In this document: in pieces, positions 15,168 to 22,732 of the stretch | Numbering within the stretch: the first letter of the stretch is position 1 | Layout: each line of letters begins with the position of its first letter | NCBI GenBank assembly: GCA_963739615.1 | Contig: CAVUBD010000020.1 | Coordinates: forward strand, 178,521 to 242,520 | Direction of reading: 5' to 3' | DNA: 64,000 nt | Source: Palsa-504 sp963739615 | GTDB lineage: Bacteria > Actinomycetota > Actinomycetes > Streptosporangiales > Streptosporangiaceae | The notes under the pieces: model-generated | The model's input: the letters and a program-made list of their open reading frames with translations, nothing else | Told to the model about the DNA's origin: nothing | Databases searched by the model: none | Program-made: the position numbers and the translations under genes

Positions 15168-16044
15168 ATGGCCCGTGCCGACCTTGACAAGCGACCCGGC
15201 GATGTCGCGTCGATGTTCGACGCCATCGCGGAGCGTTATGACCTGCTCAACGACATCCTGTCGATGGGCCAGGTCAGGCTGTGGCGGCGGGTGGTAGCGC
15301 GGATCGCCGGGGCCGGCCCCGGCGACCGCGTGCTCGACCTGGCCGCGGGCACCGGAACCTCCTCCCTGACGTTCACCGCCACCGGGGCCGACTGCGTGGC
15401 CTGCGATTTCTCCCTAGGCATGCTGAGCGCCGGCCGGGCGAGGATGGTCCAGGGAGCCGGGCAGCCCCCTGCAAGGGGGCCCAGGGGGCCCAGGGGGGTT
15501 TGGGGGGGCGGGCAGCCCCCCCAAGAGCAGGGGGGGTCTGGGGGGGATCGCCCCCCCGAGGCAATAGGGTCTGGGGGGGATCGCCCCCCCGAGGCAATAG
15601 GGTCTGGGGGATCCTCCCCCCGAGGCAATACAGGCAGCATCTCCTTCGTGGCCGGCGATGCGCTCCGGCTTCCGTTCCGTGACGGGGCGTTCGACGCGGT
15701 GACGATCTCGTTCGGGCTGCGCAACGTGGCCGATCCCGTCGCCGCGCTGGCCGAGATGCGGCGGGTGACCCGTCCCGGCGGCCGGCTGGTGGTGTGCGAA
15801 TTCAGCACCATGACGATCGCCCCGGTGGATAGGCTCTACCGGCGTTACCTGCTCAACGTCCTGCCCGCGATCGCGCGCCGGGTGGCCCGCAGCCCGGAAG
15901 CCTACGAGTACCTGGCCGAGTCGATCACGGACTGGCCGGCCCAGCGCGAGCTGGCCGGCCTGATCGAGGTCGGCCGGCTGGTCGACGGCACGGTGGCGCA
16001 ACCTGAGCATGGGCGCGGTCGCCGTGCATGTCGCCCGCCGATGA
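15168..16044 (+). CDS. menG: Demethylmenaquinone methyltransferase, with in-frame repeat insertion and an apparent frameshift
   Basis: Methylates demethylmenaquinone at C-2 using SAM, the last ring step of menaquinone synthesis. ATG at 15168 has GGTGGAG upstream. VASMFDAIAERYDLLNDILSMG and motif I RVLDLAAGTGTSSL are intact. After residue 97 about 58 residues from a G/C-rich repeat interrupt the fold, which resumes at FVAGDALRLPFRDGAFDAVTISFGLRNV. Near 15974-15978 the frame breaks: one surplus base, probably C, separates LIEVG from the expected C-terminus GWSTARWRNLSMGAVAVHVARR, which is encoded one frame over and stops at 16044. The uncorrected frame runs to 16076. Sequence error or genuine mutation cannot be told apart here. 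Confidence 0.88.
15459..15632. repeat. G/C-rich hairpin repeat inserted in frame in menG (copy A)
   Basis: It opens with alternating G-runs and C-runs, then a module CCCCCCAAGAGCAGGGGGGG, then a 33-bp unit present exactly twice (15535-15567, 15568-15600) and a shorter third copy. Each unit is an inverted repeat, seven Gs, ATCG, then seven Cs, followed by GAGGCAATA, and codes SGGDRPPEAIG. Matching modules occur twice in nuoG. Because the unit is 11 codons, expansion keeps the menG frame open. Confidence 0.9.
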
Positions 16045-16092
16045 CCCGGCGGAAGGCCGTAACCGGCTGGGTCTAAACTAATGGCAAAGAAT

Positions 16093-16110
16093 TTGTGAAG
16101 CAGTTCACAA
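16093..16110. promoter_or_regulatory. Rex operator upstream of the menJ-like/nuo block
   Basis: TTGTGAAGCAGTTCACAA is a perfect 7-4-7 palindrome and matches the Rex consensus TTGTGAANNNNTTCACAA. Rex represses respiratory genes (nuo and cyd in Streptomyces coelicolor) when NADH is low relative to NAD+. The site lies 20 bases before the GTG of the reductase gene and about 1.45 kb before nuoA. A nuo-proximal site closer to 17557 is not evident, so it may control the whole block. Confidence 0.85.
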
Positions 16111-16130
16111 GACATTCAGGATCTGACCAA

Positions 16131-17488
16131 GTGACCGAGCCTGTCATCCCCGAAGCCAGCATCAGCTCCCCCGAAATCACCACCAGCTCTCCCGAAATCA
16201 CCACCAGCAGCGGACGCGCCGGCGTCCCGCGGCAGGCCGCCGACGAGGCGGACGTCATCGTCGTCGGGGCCGGGCCGGCGGCTCGGCGACCGCCTTTTAC
16301 CTGGCCCAGGCGGGGCTGGACGTCCTGGTCCTGGAGAAGTCCAGGTTTCCCAGGGAGAAGGTCTGCGGCGACGGGCTCACCCCGCGCGCGGTCAAGGCCC
16401 TCATCGGCATGGGCATCAGCGTCAGCGAGCAGGACGGCTGGGTCCGGAACAAGGGCCTGCGCGTCATCGGCGCGGGCAAGCGGATGGAACTGCCCTGGCC
16501 CGAGCTGTCCAGCTATCCCGGCTTCGGCTTGGTCCGGACGCGCCGTGACCTGGACGAGACGCTGGCCCGCCGCGCCCAGCAAGCCGGCGCCAAGCTACTC
16601 GAGGGCGTCACCGTGACCGGCCCGGTCATCGACGAGCGCACCGGCCGGATCACCGGTGTGGTGGCGCGCGAGGAGCACAAGGCCGAGCGGGCCTACACCG
16701 CGCGCGTCGTGGTGGCGGCCGACGGCAACTCGTCGCGGCTGTCGGTGGCGATGGGCCTGCGCAAGCGCGACGACCGCCCGCTCGGCGTCGCGGTCAGGAC
16801 CTATTACAAAACCCCGCGGCACGACGACGACTACCTGGAGTCCTGGCTCGACCTGTGGGACGGCGACCGGCTGCTGCCGGGGTACGGCTGGATCTTCGGC
16901 ATGGGCGACGGGACGTCCAACGTCGGCCTGGGGCTGCTGAACACCAGCGCCGCGTTCGGCAACACTGACTATCACGCCCTGCTGCGGCGCTGGCTGAAGG
17001 CGATGCCCGCGGAGTGGGGCTACACCGAGGAGAACCGGACCCAGCCCATCCGGGGCGCGGCGCTGCCGATGGGCTTCAACCGGACCCCGCAGTATCACAG
17101 CGGGCTGCTGCTGGCCGGCGACGCGGCCGGCATGGTGAACCCGTTCAACGGCGAGGGGATAGCGTACGCGCTGGAGTCGGGCGAGATCCTGGCCCGCACC
17201 GTCACCCAGGCGCTCGGGCGGGCGCGGCGCAGCGAGACCGAGCGGGTGCTGGCCGGCTATCCGGCCGCGCTCAGCGACGCCTACGGCGGCTACTACACGC
17301 TGGGCCGGGTCTTCGTGAAAGCGATCGGCCGGCCGAAGCTGATGCATTTCGCGACCAAGCACGGCATGTCCCGTCCCGCGCTGATGCGGTTCGCGCTCAA
17401 ACTGCTTGCTAACCTGACCGATCCGCATGGAGACGCGACAGATCGCCTGGTAAACGGCCTGTCGAAACTCGCACCTAACCCTGAGTGA
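16131..17488 (+). CDS. Geranylgeranyl reductase family FAD enzyme, MenJ-like, with an apparent frameshift
   Basis: An FAD-dependent isoprenoid reductase, likely saturating a double bond of the menaquinone side chain as MenJ does in mycobacteria. GTG at 16131 follows AGGA. A low-complexity head with a 21-bp repeat (SSPEITT twice) precedes the Rossmann motif DVIVVGAGPA. There the frame breaks: one G is missing at about 16280, and the next frame continues GSATAFYLAQAGLDVLVLEK and FPREKVCGDGLTPRAV. VVAADGNSSRLSVAMGLRKR and LLLAGDAAGMVNPFNGEGIAYALESG (FAD binding) confirm the family. The corrected length is about 452 residues. It lies between menG and nuoA and may act before the quinone reaches complex I. 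Confidence 0.9.
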
Positions 17489-17556
17489 GTAGCTATGCAG
17501 GTAGTCCCTAGGATAGGACGACGTTGGCACCGGGAGCATGAAGGGAGCGAACCACG

Positions 17557-17916
17557 ATGAGGCTGTACGTTCCGATCTTCGTGCTGGCCTTGCTCGCCCT
17601 CGGCTTTGCCGCCTTCTCTGTCACCTTCGGCAGGATCGCCGGACCGCGGCGGTGGAACAAGGCCAAGCTGGAAAGCTACGAGTGCGGCATCGAGCCGACG
17701 CCGTTGCCGCCCGAGGGGGGCAAGGTCCCGGTCAAGTACTACCTGACCGCGATGTTGTTCATCGTGTTCGACATCGAGATCATCTTCCTGTATCCCTGGG
17801 CGGTCACCTTTAACAAGCTCGGCTCCTTCGGCCTGGTCGAGATGGTGGCCTTCGTCATCACTGTGCTTGTCGCGTACGTCTACATCTGGCGGCGCGGCGG
17901 CTTGGAATGGGATTAG
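17557..17916 (+). CDS. nuoA: NADH-quinone oxidoreductase subunit A
   Basis: A 119-residue three-helix membrane subunit at the quinone-site/first-proton-channel junction of complex I. The helices are at about 3-23, 62-82 and 90-110. The conserved loop KLESYECGIEP and VKYYLTAMLFIVFDIEIIFLYPWA are unmistakable. It is first of fourteen genes in canonical nuoA-N order. The start follows AAGGGAG by about nine bases. The last bases may overlap nuoB. Confidence 0.97.
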   Translation: MRLYVPIFVLALLALGFAAFSVTFGRIAGPRRWNKAKLESYECGIEPTPLPPEGGKVPVKYYLTAMLFIVFDIEIIFLYPWAVTFNKLGSFGLVEMVAFVITVLVAYVYIWRRGGLEWD

Positions 17917-17918
17917 CC

Positions 17919-18479
17919 ATGGGTGTTGAAGAAAAGCTGCCGAGCGGCGTGCTGCTGACGTCGGTCGAGAAGGCGGCGGGATGGGCGCGGGCCCGCTCGG
18001 TATGGCCGGCCACCTTCGGCTTGGCCTGCTGCGCCATCGAGCTGATGATGACCGGCGGGCCAAGATACGACCTGGCCAGGTTCGGCATGGAACGGGCCTC
18101 CAACACCCCGCGGCAGGCGGACCTGATGATCGTGGCCGGGCGGCTCAGCCAGAAGATGGCGCCGGTGACGAGGCAGATCTACGACCAGATGTCCGACCCC
18201 AAGTGGGTGATCTCGATGGGCGTGTGCGCCTCGAGCGGCGGCATGTTCAACAACTACGCGATCGTGCAGGGTGTCGACCACGTCATCCCGGTGGACATCT
18301 ACCTGCCCGGCTGCCCGCCCCGGCCCGAGATGCTGCTCGACGCGATCCTCAAGCTGCACGACAAGATCATCAACGCCAAGCTCGGCAAGAACCGCGATCG
18401 GCAGATCACCGAACTGGAGAACGCGCAGCTCGGCCTGCCGCCGCTGCACCTGGCGGCGCCCGAGGGATCCCAGCTGTGA
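17919..18479 (+). CDS. nuoB: NADH-quinone oxidoreductase subunit B
   Basis: Carries the terminal [4Fe-4S] cluster N2 that hands electrons to menaquinone. Cluster cysteines are seen in FGLACCAIELM, ISMGVCASSGG and YLPGCPPRPEM. ATG at 17919 gives MGVEEKLPSGVLLTSVEKAAGW, the family N-terminus; another ATG at 17907 would overlap nuoA by ten bases. About 186 residues. The stop overlaps the nuoC GTG. Confidence 0.97.
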   Translation: MGVEEKLPSGVLLTSVEKAAGWARARSVWPATFGLACCAIELMMTGGPRYDLARFGMERASNTPRQADLMIVAGRLSQKMAPVTRQIYDQMSDPKWVISMGVCASSGGMFNNYAIVQGVDHVIPVDIYLPGCPPRPEMLLDAILKLHDKIINAKLGKNRDRQITELENAQLGLPPLHLAAPEGSQL

Positions 18480-19264
18480 GCGGACCCGAGGAGCCAGGAA
18501 AGGCGGCTCCGGAGGTGACTCACGGCGCGCAGGCGCCGCAGGGGCCGGTGCCTCCCGGCCCCGAGGCCGACGGCAACCTCCCGGCGCGGCTAGGCGAGGA
18601 GCGGCTGGCCCAGCCGGTCATCCGTACCGGCATGTTCGGCGTGCAGGACACCTCGGACACCTCGGGTTACGGCCTGCTCCGGGTGCACCGGGTGCCTCCG
18701 ATCGAGAGCCCGCGGCCCTACGGTTCCTACTTCGACGAGGTCGCCGACGCGCTGGGCGGCGCGCTCGAGGCGGCCGGGATCGGCTATTCCGACGCGATCG
18801 AGCGGGTGGTCGCCGACCGGGGCGAGCTGACCTTCTATGTCCAGCGGGAACGGCTGCCCGAGGTGGCGGCGAAGTTCCGCGACGACCCGGCGCTCCGCTT
18901 CGAGCTGTGCAGCGGGGTGTCCGGCGTGCACTACCTCGCGGACACCGGCCGCGAGCTGCACGCGGTCTACCACCTGCTGTCCATTACGCATAACCGCCGG
19001 ATACGGCTCGAGGTGACCGCGCCGGACGCGGACCCGCACATTCCCTCGCTCGTCGGCGTGTACCCGACCAGCAACTGGCACGAGCGGGAGACCTGGGACT
19101 TCTTCGGGATCATCTTCGACGGCCATCCGGCGCTCACCAGGATCGAGATGCCGGACGACTGGAAGGGCCATCCGCAGCGCAAGGACTACCCGCTCGGCGG
19201 CATCCCGGTCGAATACCGCGGCGCGAAGATCCCGGCGCCCGATGAGCGGAGGCATTACTCATGA
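18476..19264 (+). CDS. nuoC: NADH-quinone oxidoreductase subunit C
   Basis: A peripheral-arm 30-kDa subunit, 262 residues from GTG at 18476, which overlaps the nuoB stop as GTGA. A Pro/Gly/Glu-rich extension of about 60 residues precedes the conserved domain. The signature YHLLSITHNRRIRLEV, then IPSLVGVYPTSNWHERETWDFFGI and GHPQRKDYPLGG, is intact. The frame stays open far upstream inside nuoB, but that part has no family match. ATGA overlap with nuoD. Confidence 0.96.
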   Translation: MSGPEEPGKAAPEVTHGAQAPQGPVPPGPEADGNLPARLGEERLAQPVIRTGMFGVQDTSDTSGYGLLRVHRVPPIESPRPYGSYFDEVADALGGALEAAGIGYSDAIERVVADRGELTFYVQRERLPEVAAKFRDDPALRFELCSGVSGVHYLADTGRELHAVYHLLSITHNRRIRLEVTAPDADPHIPSLVGVYPTSNWHERETWDFFGIIFDGHPALTRIEMPDDWKGHPQRKDYPLGGIPVEYRGAKIPAPDERRHYS

Positions 19265-20646
19265 CCGCAGGGCAGACGCCGCACGCGCCGGCCGGTGCGA
19301 GCGACGCCGACGACGAGGCCGCGGAAGGCCGCGTCTACACGGTCTCCGGCGAGGACTGGGACGAGCTCATCGCCGCCGCCAACGAGGCCAGTGACTTCCA
19401 GAGCGGCGAGCGGCTCGTCGTCAACATGGGCCCGCAGCACCCGTCCACCCACGGGGTGCTCAGGCTGATCCTGACGCTGGAGGGCGAGACCGTCGTCGAA
19501 GTGCGGGCGGCCATCGGCTACCTGCACACCGGCATCGAGAAGAACATGGAGTACCGCACCTGGACGCAGGGCACCACCTTCTGTACCAGGATGGACTACC
19601 TCATGCCGTTCTTCAACGAGGCCGCGTACTGCCTCGCGGTAGAACGGCTGCTTGGCATCGAGGACCGCATCCCCGAGCGCGCCCAGATCATCAGGGTCAT
19701 GATGATGGAGCTCAACCGGATCTCCTCGCACCTGGGGGGAATCGGCCCCATGGGCCTGGAACTCGGCGCAACCACGATCTTCATGCAGGGCGTGCGCATG
19801 CGGGAACGCGTCCTCGACCTGTTTGAGCTGATCACCGGGCTGCGGATGAACCACGCCTACATCAGGCCGGGCGGGGTGGCGGAGGACCTGCCGCCCGGCG
19901 CGCTCGAGGCGATCCGCTCGTTCCTCGACGCCGCGCCGCGGCTCGTCCATGACCTGCGCACGCTGATCGACGCCAATACGATCTTCATCGGCCGGATGAA
20001 GGGCGTCGCCTACCTGGACCTGGCGAGCTGCATGGCCCTGGGCGTGACCGGGCCCATGCTGAGGTCGACCGGGCTGCCCTGGGACCTGCGCAAGTCCCAG
20101 CCGTACTGCGGCTACGAGAGCTACGACTTCGACGTGCCGGTAACCGACACGTGCGACGCGTACGGCCGGTACCTGATCAAGATGGACGAGATCGACCAGT
20201 CGCTGAGGATCGTCAGGCAGTGTGTCGAGCGGTTGGCGTCCCGCGGTTCGGCCGGCTCGGGCAGCGACCCGGTGATGGTCAGGGACGCCAAGATCGGCTG
20301 GCCGGCCCAGCTGTCGCTCGGCCCGGACGGCCTGGGTCCTTCGCCCGAGCACATCGCGCACATCATGGGCCAGTCCATGGAGGCGCTCATCCACCACTTC
20401 AAGCTGATCACCGAGGGATTCCGGGTGCCGGCCGGCCAGGCCTACGCGGCGATCGAGTCCGCCCGCGGTGAACTGGCCGCGCACGTCGTCAGCGACGGCG
20501 GCACCCGGCCGTACCGGGTGCACTTCCGTGATCCGTCGTTCACCAACCTGCAGTCGGTCGCCGCGCTCTGCGAGGGCGGCATGCTGGCCGACGTGATCCC
20601 CGCGATCGCGAGCATCGATCCCGTGATGGGAGGCGTGGACAGGTAA
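19261..20646 (+). CDS. nuoD: NADH-quinone oxidoreductase subunit D
   Basis: The 49-kDa subunit that forms the quinone pocket with NuoB. Key residues are visible: NMGPQHPSTHGVLRL (quinone-binding His), GYLHTGIEKNMEYRTW, ELNRISSHL and RGELAAHVVSDGGTRPYRVHFR. The length of 461 includes a short acidic N-terminal extension of about 40 residues. Starts in the nuoC stop (ATGA) and ends in TAATG with nuoE. Confidence 0.97.
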   Translation: MTAGQTPHAPAGASDADDEAAEGRVYTVSGEDWDELIAAANEASDFQSGERLVVNMGPQHPSTHGVLRLILTLEGETVVEVRAAIGYLHTGIEKNMEYRTWTQGTTFCTRMDYLMPFFNEAAYCLAVERLLGIEDRIPERAQIIRVMMMELNRISSHLGGIGPMGLELGATTIFMQGVRMRERVLDLFELITGLRMNHAYIRPGGVAEDLPPGALEAIRSFLDAAPRLVHDLRTLIDANTIFIGRMKGVAYLDLASCMALGVTGPMLRSTGLPWDLRKSQPYCGYESYDFDVPVTDTCDAYGRYLIKMDEIDQSLRIVRQCVERLASRGSAGSGSDPVMVRDAKIGWPAQLSLGPDGLGPSPEHIAHIMGQSMEALIHHFKLITEGFRVPAGQAYAAIESARGELAAHVVSDGGTRPYRVHFRDPSFTNLQSVAALCEGGMLADVIPAIASIDPVMGGVDR

Positions 20647-21434
20647 TGGCGTTCAGCGAGGATGTGCTGGCGCGCCTCGACGCGGACGCGGCGCAGATCA
20701 TCGGCAAGTACCCGCGGCCGAGGTCAGCGCTGCTGCCGTTGCTCCATCTCGTCCAGTCGGAGGAAGGTTTCGTCTCCGCGGACGGCATCGAGTACTGCGC
20801 GGCGAAGTTCGGGCTCACCGACGCGGAAGTCACGGCGGTGGTGAGCTTCTACACGATGTACAAGCGCCGGCCCGTCGGCGACTACCACGTCGGCGTGTGC
20901 ACCAACACGCTGTGCGCGATCATGGGCGGCGACCAGATCTTCAAAGAGCTCCGCGAGCACCTCGGGGTCGGCAACGACGAGACCACGCCGGACGGCAAGG
21001 TCATCCTTGAGCACGTGGAGTGCAACGCCGCCTGCGACTATGCGCCGGTCGTGATGGTGAACTGGGAATTCTTCGACAACATGACCCCCGAGTCAGCCCG
21101 GCAGCTCGTCGACAACCTGCGTGCGGGGCACCCGGTCAGCCCGACCCGGGGTCCTCGCCGGCTGTGCACGTGGCGAGAGACGTCCCGGATCCTGGCCGGT
21201 TTCAACGACGACCAGGCCACCGACGGCCCGGCTGCGGGCCCGGCCAGCCTGGTCGGCCTCAAGATCGCCCAGGACCGCGGCTGGACCCCGCCGGCCGGGT
21301 CCGGGGCCGCCCAGGCGGGCGCCGCGAACCCCCGGCCGCGCAAGTCCGCTAGGTCTGGCAGCACCGGGTCCGGCCGCACCGGGTCCGGCCGCACCGGGTC
21401 CGGCCGCACCGGGTCTGGCAAGGAGTCACAGTGA
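20646..21434 (+). CDS. nuoE: NADH-quinone oxidoreductase subunit E
   Basis: The 24-kDa [2Fe-2S] N1a subunit of the NADH dehydrogenase module. Cluster cysteines lie in GVCTNTLCAIMGG and HVECNAACDYAPVVMVN. The N-terminal helical part (LLPLLHLVQSEEGFVSADGI) is standard. At 262 residues it is longer than many homologues because of a low-complexity tail (SGRTG repeats). GTGA overlap with nuoF. Confidence 0.96.
   Translation: MAFSEDVLARLDADAAQIIGKYPRPRSALLPLLHLVQSEEGFVSADGIEYCAAKFGLTDAEVTAVVSFYTMYKRRPVGDYHVGVCTNTLCAIMGGDQIFKELREHLGVGNDETTPDGKVILEHVECNAACDYAPVVMVNWEFFDNMTPESARQLVDNLRAGHPVSPTRGPRRLCTWRETSRILAGFNDDQATDGPAAGPASLVGLKIAQDRGWTPPAGSGAAQAGAANPRPRKSARSGSTGSGRTGSGRTGSGRTGSGKESQ
21363..21420 (+). 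repeat. 15-bp tandem repeat coding the NuoE tail
   Basis: ACCGGGTCCGGCCGC is repeated exactly three times, followed by a truncated fourth copy ending at the nuoE terminus. It codes (TGSGR)n, a basic flexible tail. The unit is five codons, so copy-number change is frame-neutral. Confidence 0.85.
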
Positions 21435-22732
21435 CCGACACGCTCACCCCGGTGCTGACGGCGCAGTGGGACCAGCCCGACGCCTTCACCCTGGACGGCT
21501 ACCGGCGGGCCGGCGGCTGGCAGGCGCTGCCTAAGGCCCTCGCCGCCTCACCTAACGAGGTCATCGCCATGGTCAAGGACTCGGGGCTGCGCGGACGCGG
21601 CGGCGCCGGTTTCCCGACCGGCGTGAAGTGGAGCTTCCTGCCGCAGGGTGACGGCAAGCCGCATTACCTGGTGGTCAACGCGGACGAGTCCGAGCCGGGT
21701 ACGTGCAAGGACATCCCGCTGATGATGGCGAATCCGCACGTGCTCATCGAAGGCGCGGCCATCGCCGCGTACGCCATCCGGGCCAGGCACGCCTTCATCT
21801 ACGTCCGCGGCGAGGTGCTGCACGTGGTGCGGCGGCTGCGGCACGCGGTGGAAGAGGCCTACGCGGCCGGCTACCTCGGCACGGACATCCTCGGCTCGGG
21901 CTTCGACGTCGAGGTCATCGTGCACGCGGGGGCCGGCGCCTACATCTGCGGCGAGGAATCAGCGCTGCTTACCTCGCTCGAGGGGTACCGCGGCCTGCCC
22001 AGGCTCCGGCCGCCCTTCCCGGCCGTGGCGGGTCTTTACGCCTCCCCGACGGACATCAACAACGTGGAGTCGATCGCCAGCGTGCCGTCTATCGTGATGA
22101 ACGGCGCGGACTGGTTCGCCGGGCTGGGCACCGAGAAGTCCAAGGGCTTCGGCATCTTCTCGCTCTCCGGGCACGTCACCACGCCCGGCCAGTACGAGGC
22201 GCCGCTCGGGATCACGCTGCGTGAGCTGCTGGACCTGGCCGGCGGCGTACGGGCCGGGCACCGGCTGAAGTTCTGGACGCCGGGCGGCTCATCGACTCCG
22301 CTGCTGACCGATGAGCACCTGGACGTACCGCTGGACTTCGAATCGGTCGCCGCCGCCGGGTCCATGCTCGGCACCAGGGCGCTGCAGATCTTCGACGAGA
22401 CCACCTGCGTGGTCCGCGCGGTGCTCCGCTGGACCGAGTTCTACGAGCACGAGTCCTGCGGGAAGTGCACGCCGTGCCGGGAGGGGACATGGTGGATGGT
22501 CCAGGTCCTGGAACGGCTGGAACACGGCCGCGGCACCGGGGAAGACCTCGAGAAGCTGCTGGACATCTGCGATAACATCCTCGGCCGCGCGTTCTGCGCC
22601 CTCGGCGACGGCGCGACCAGCCCTATCACCTCGGGCATCCAGTACTTCAGGGATGAGTTCATGCAGCACCAGAAGGAAGGCGGCTGCCCGTTCGACCCGG
22701 CGGCTTCGACGCTGTTCGGGGAGGGGGCGTGA
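21431..22732 (+). CDS. nuoF: NADH-quinone oxidoreductase subunit F (NADH and FMN binding)
   Basis: Oxidises NADH via FMN and cluster N3. GLRGRGGAGFPTGVKWSFLP is the NADH-binding Gly-rich loop, NADESEPGTCKD the FMN site, and CGEESALLTSLEGYRG and ESCGKCTPCREGTWWM carry the fold and the [4Fe-4S] cysteines. 433 residues, as expected. GTG start in the nuoE stop; the stop overlaps nuoG. Confidence 0.97.
   Translation: MTDTLTPVLTAQWDQPDAFTLDGYRRAGGWQALPKALAASPNEVIAMVKDSGLRGRGGAGFPTGVKWSFLPQGDGKPHYLVVNADESEPGTCKDIPLMMANPHVLIEGAAIAAYAIRARHAFIYVRGEVLHVVRRLRHAVEEAYAAGYLGTDILGSGFDVEVIVHAGAGAYICGEESALLTSLEGYRGLPRLRPPFPAVAGLYASPTDINNVESIASVPSIVMNGADWFAGLGTEKSKGFGIFSLSGHVTTPGQYEAPLGITLRELLDLAGGVRAGHRLKFWTPGGSSTPLLTDEHLDVPLDFESVAAAGSMLGTRALQIFDETTCVVRAVLRWTEFYEHESCGKCTPCREGTWWMVQVLERLEHGRGTGEDLEKLLDICDNILGRAFCALGDGATSPITSGIQYFRDEFMQHQKEGGCPFDPAASTLFGEGA

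Noticed and set aside
17907..17909. Upstream ATG of nuoB
   Set aside because: Adds MGLA before the family N-terminus MGVEEKLPSG; the start at 17919 fits homologues better.
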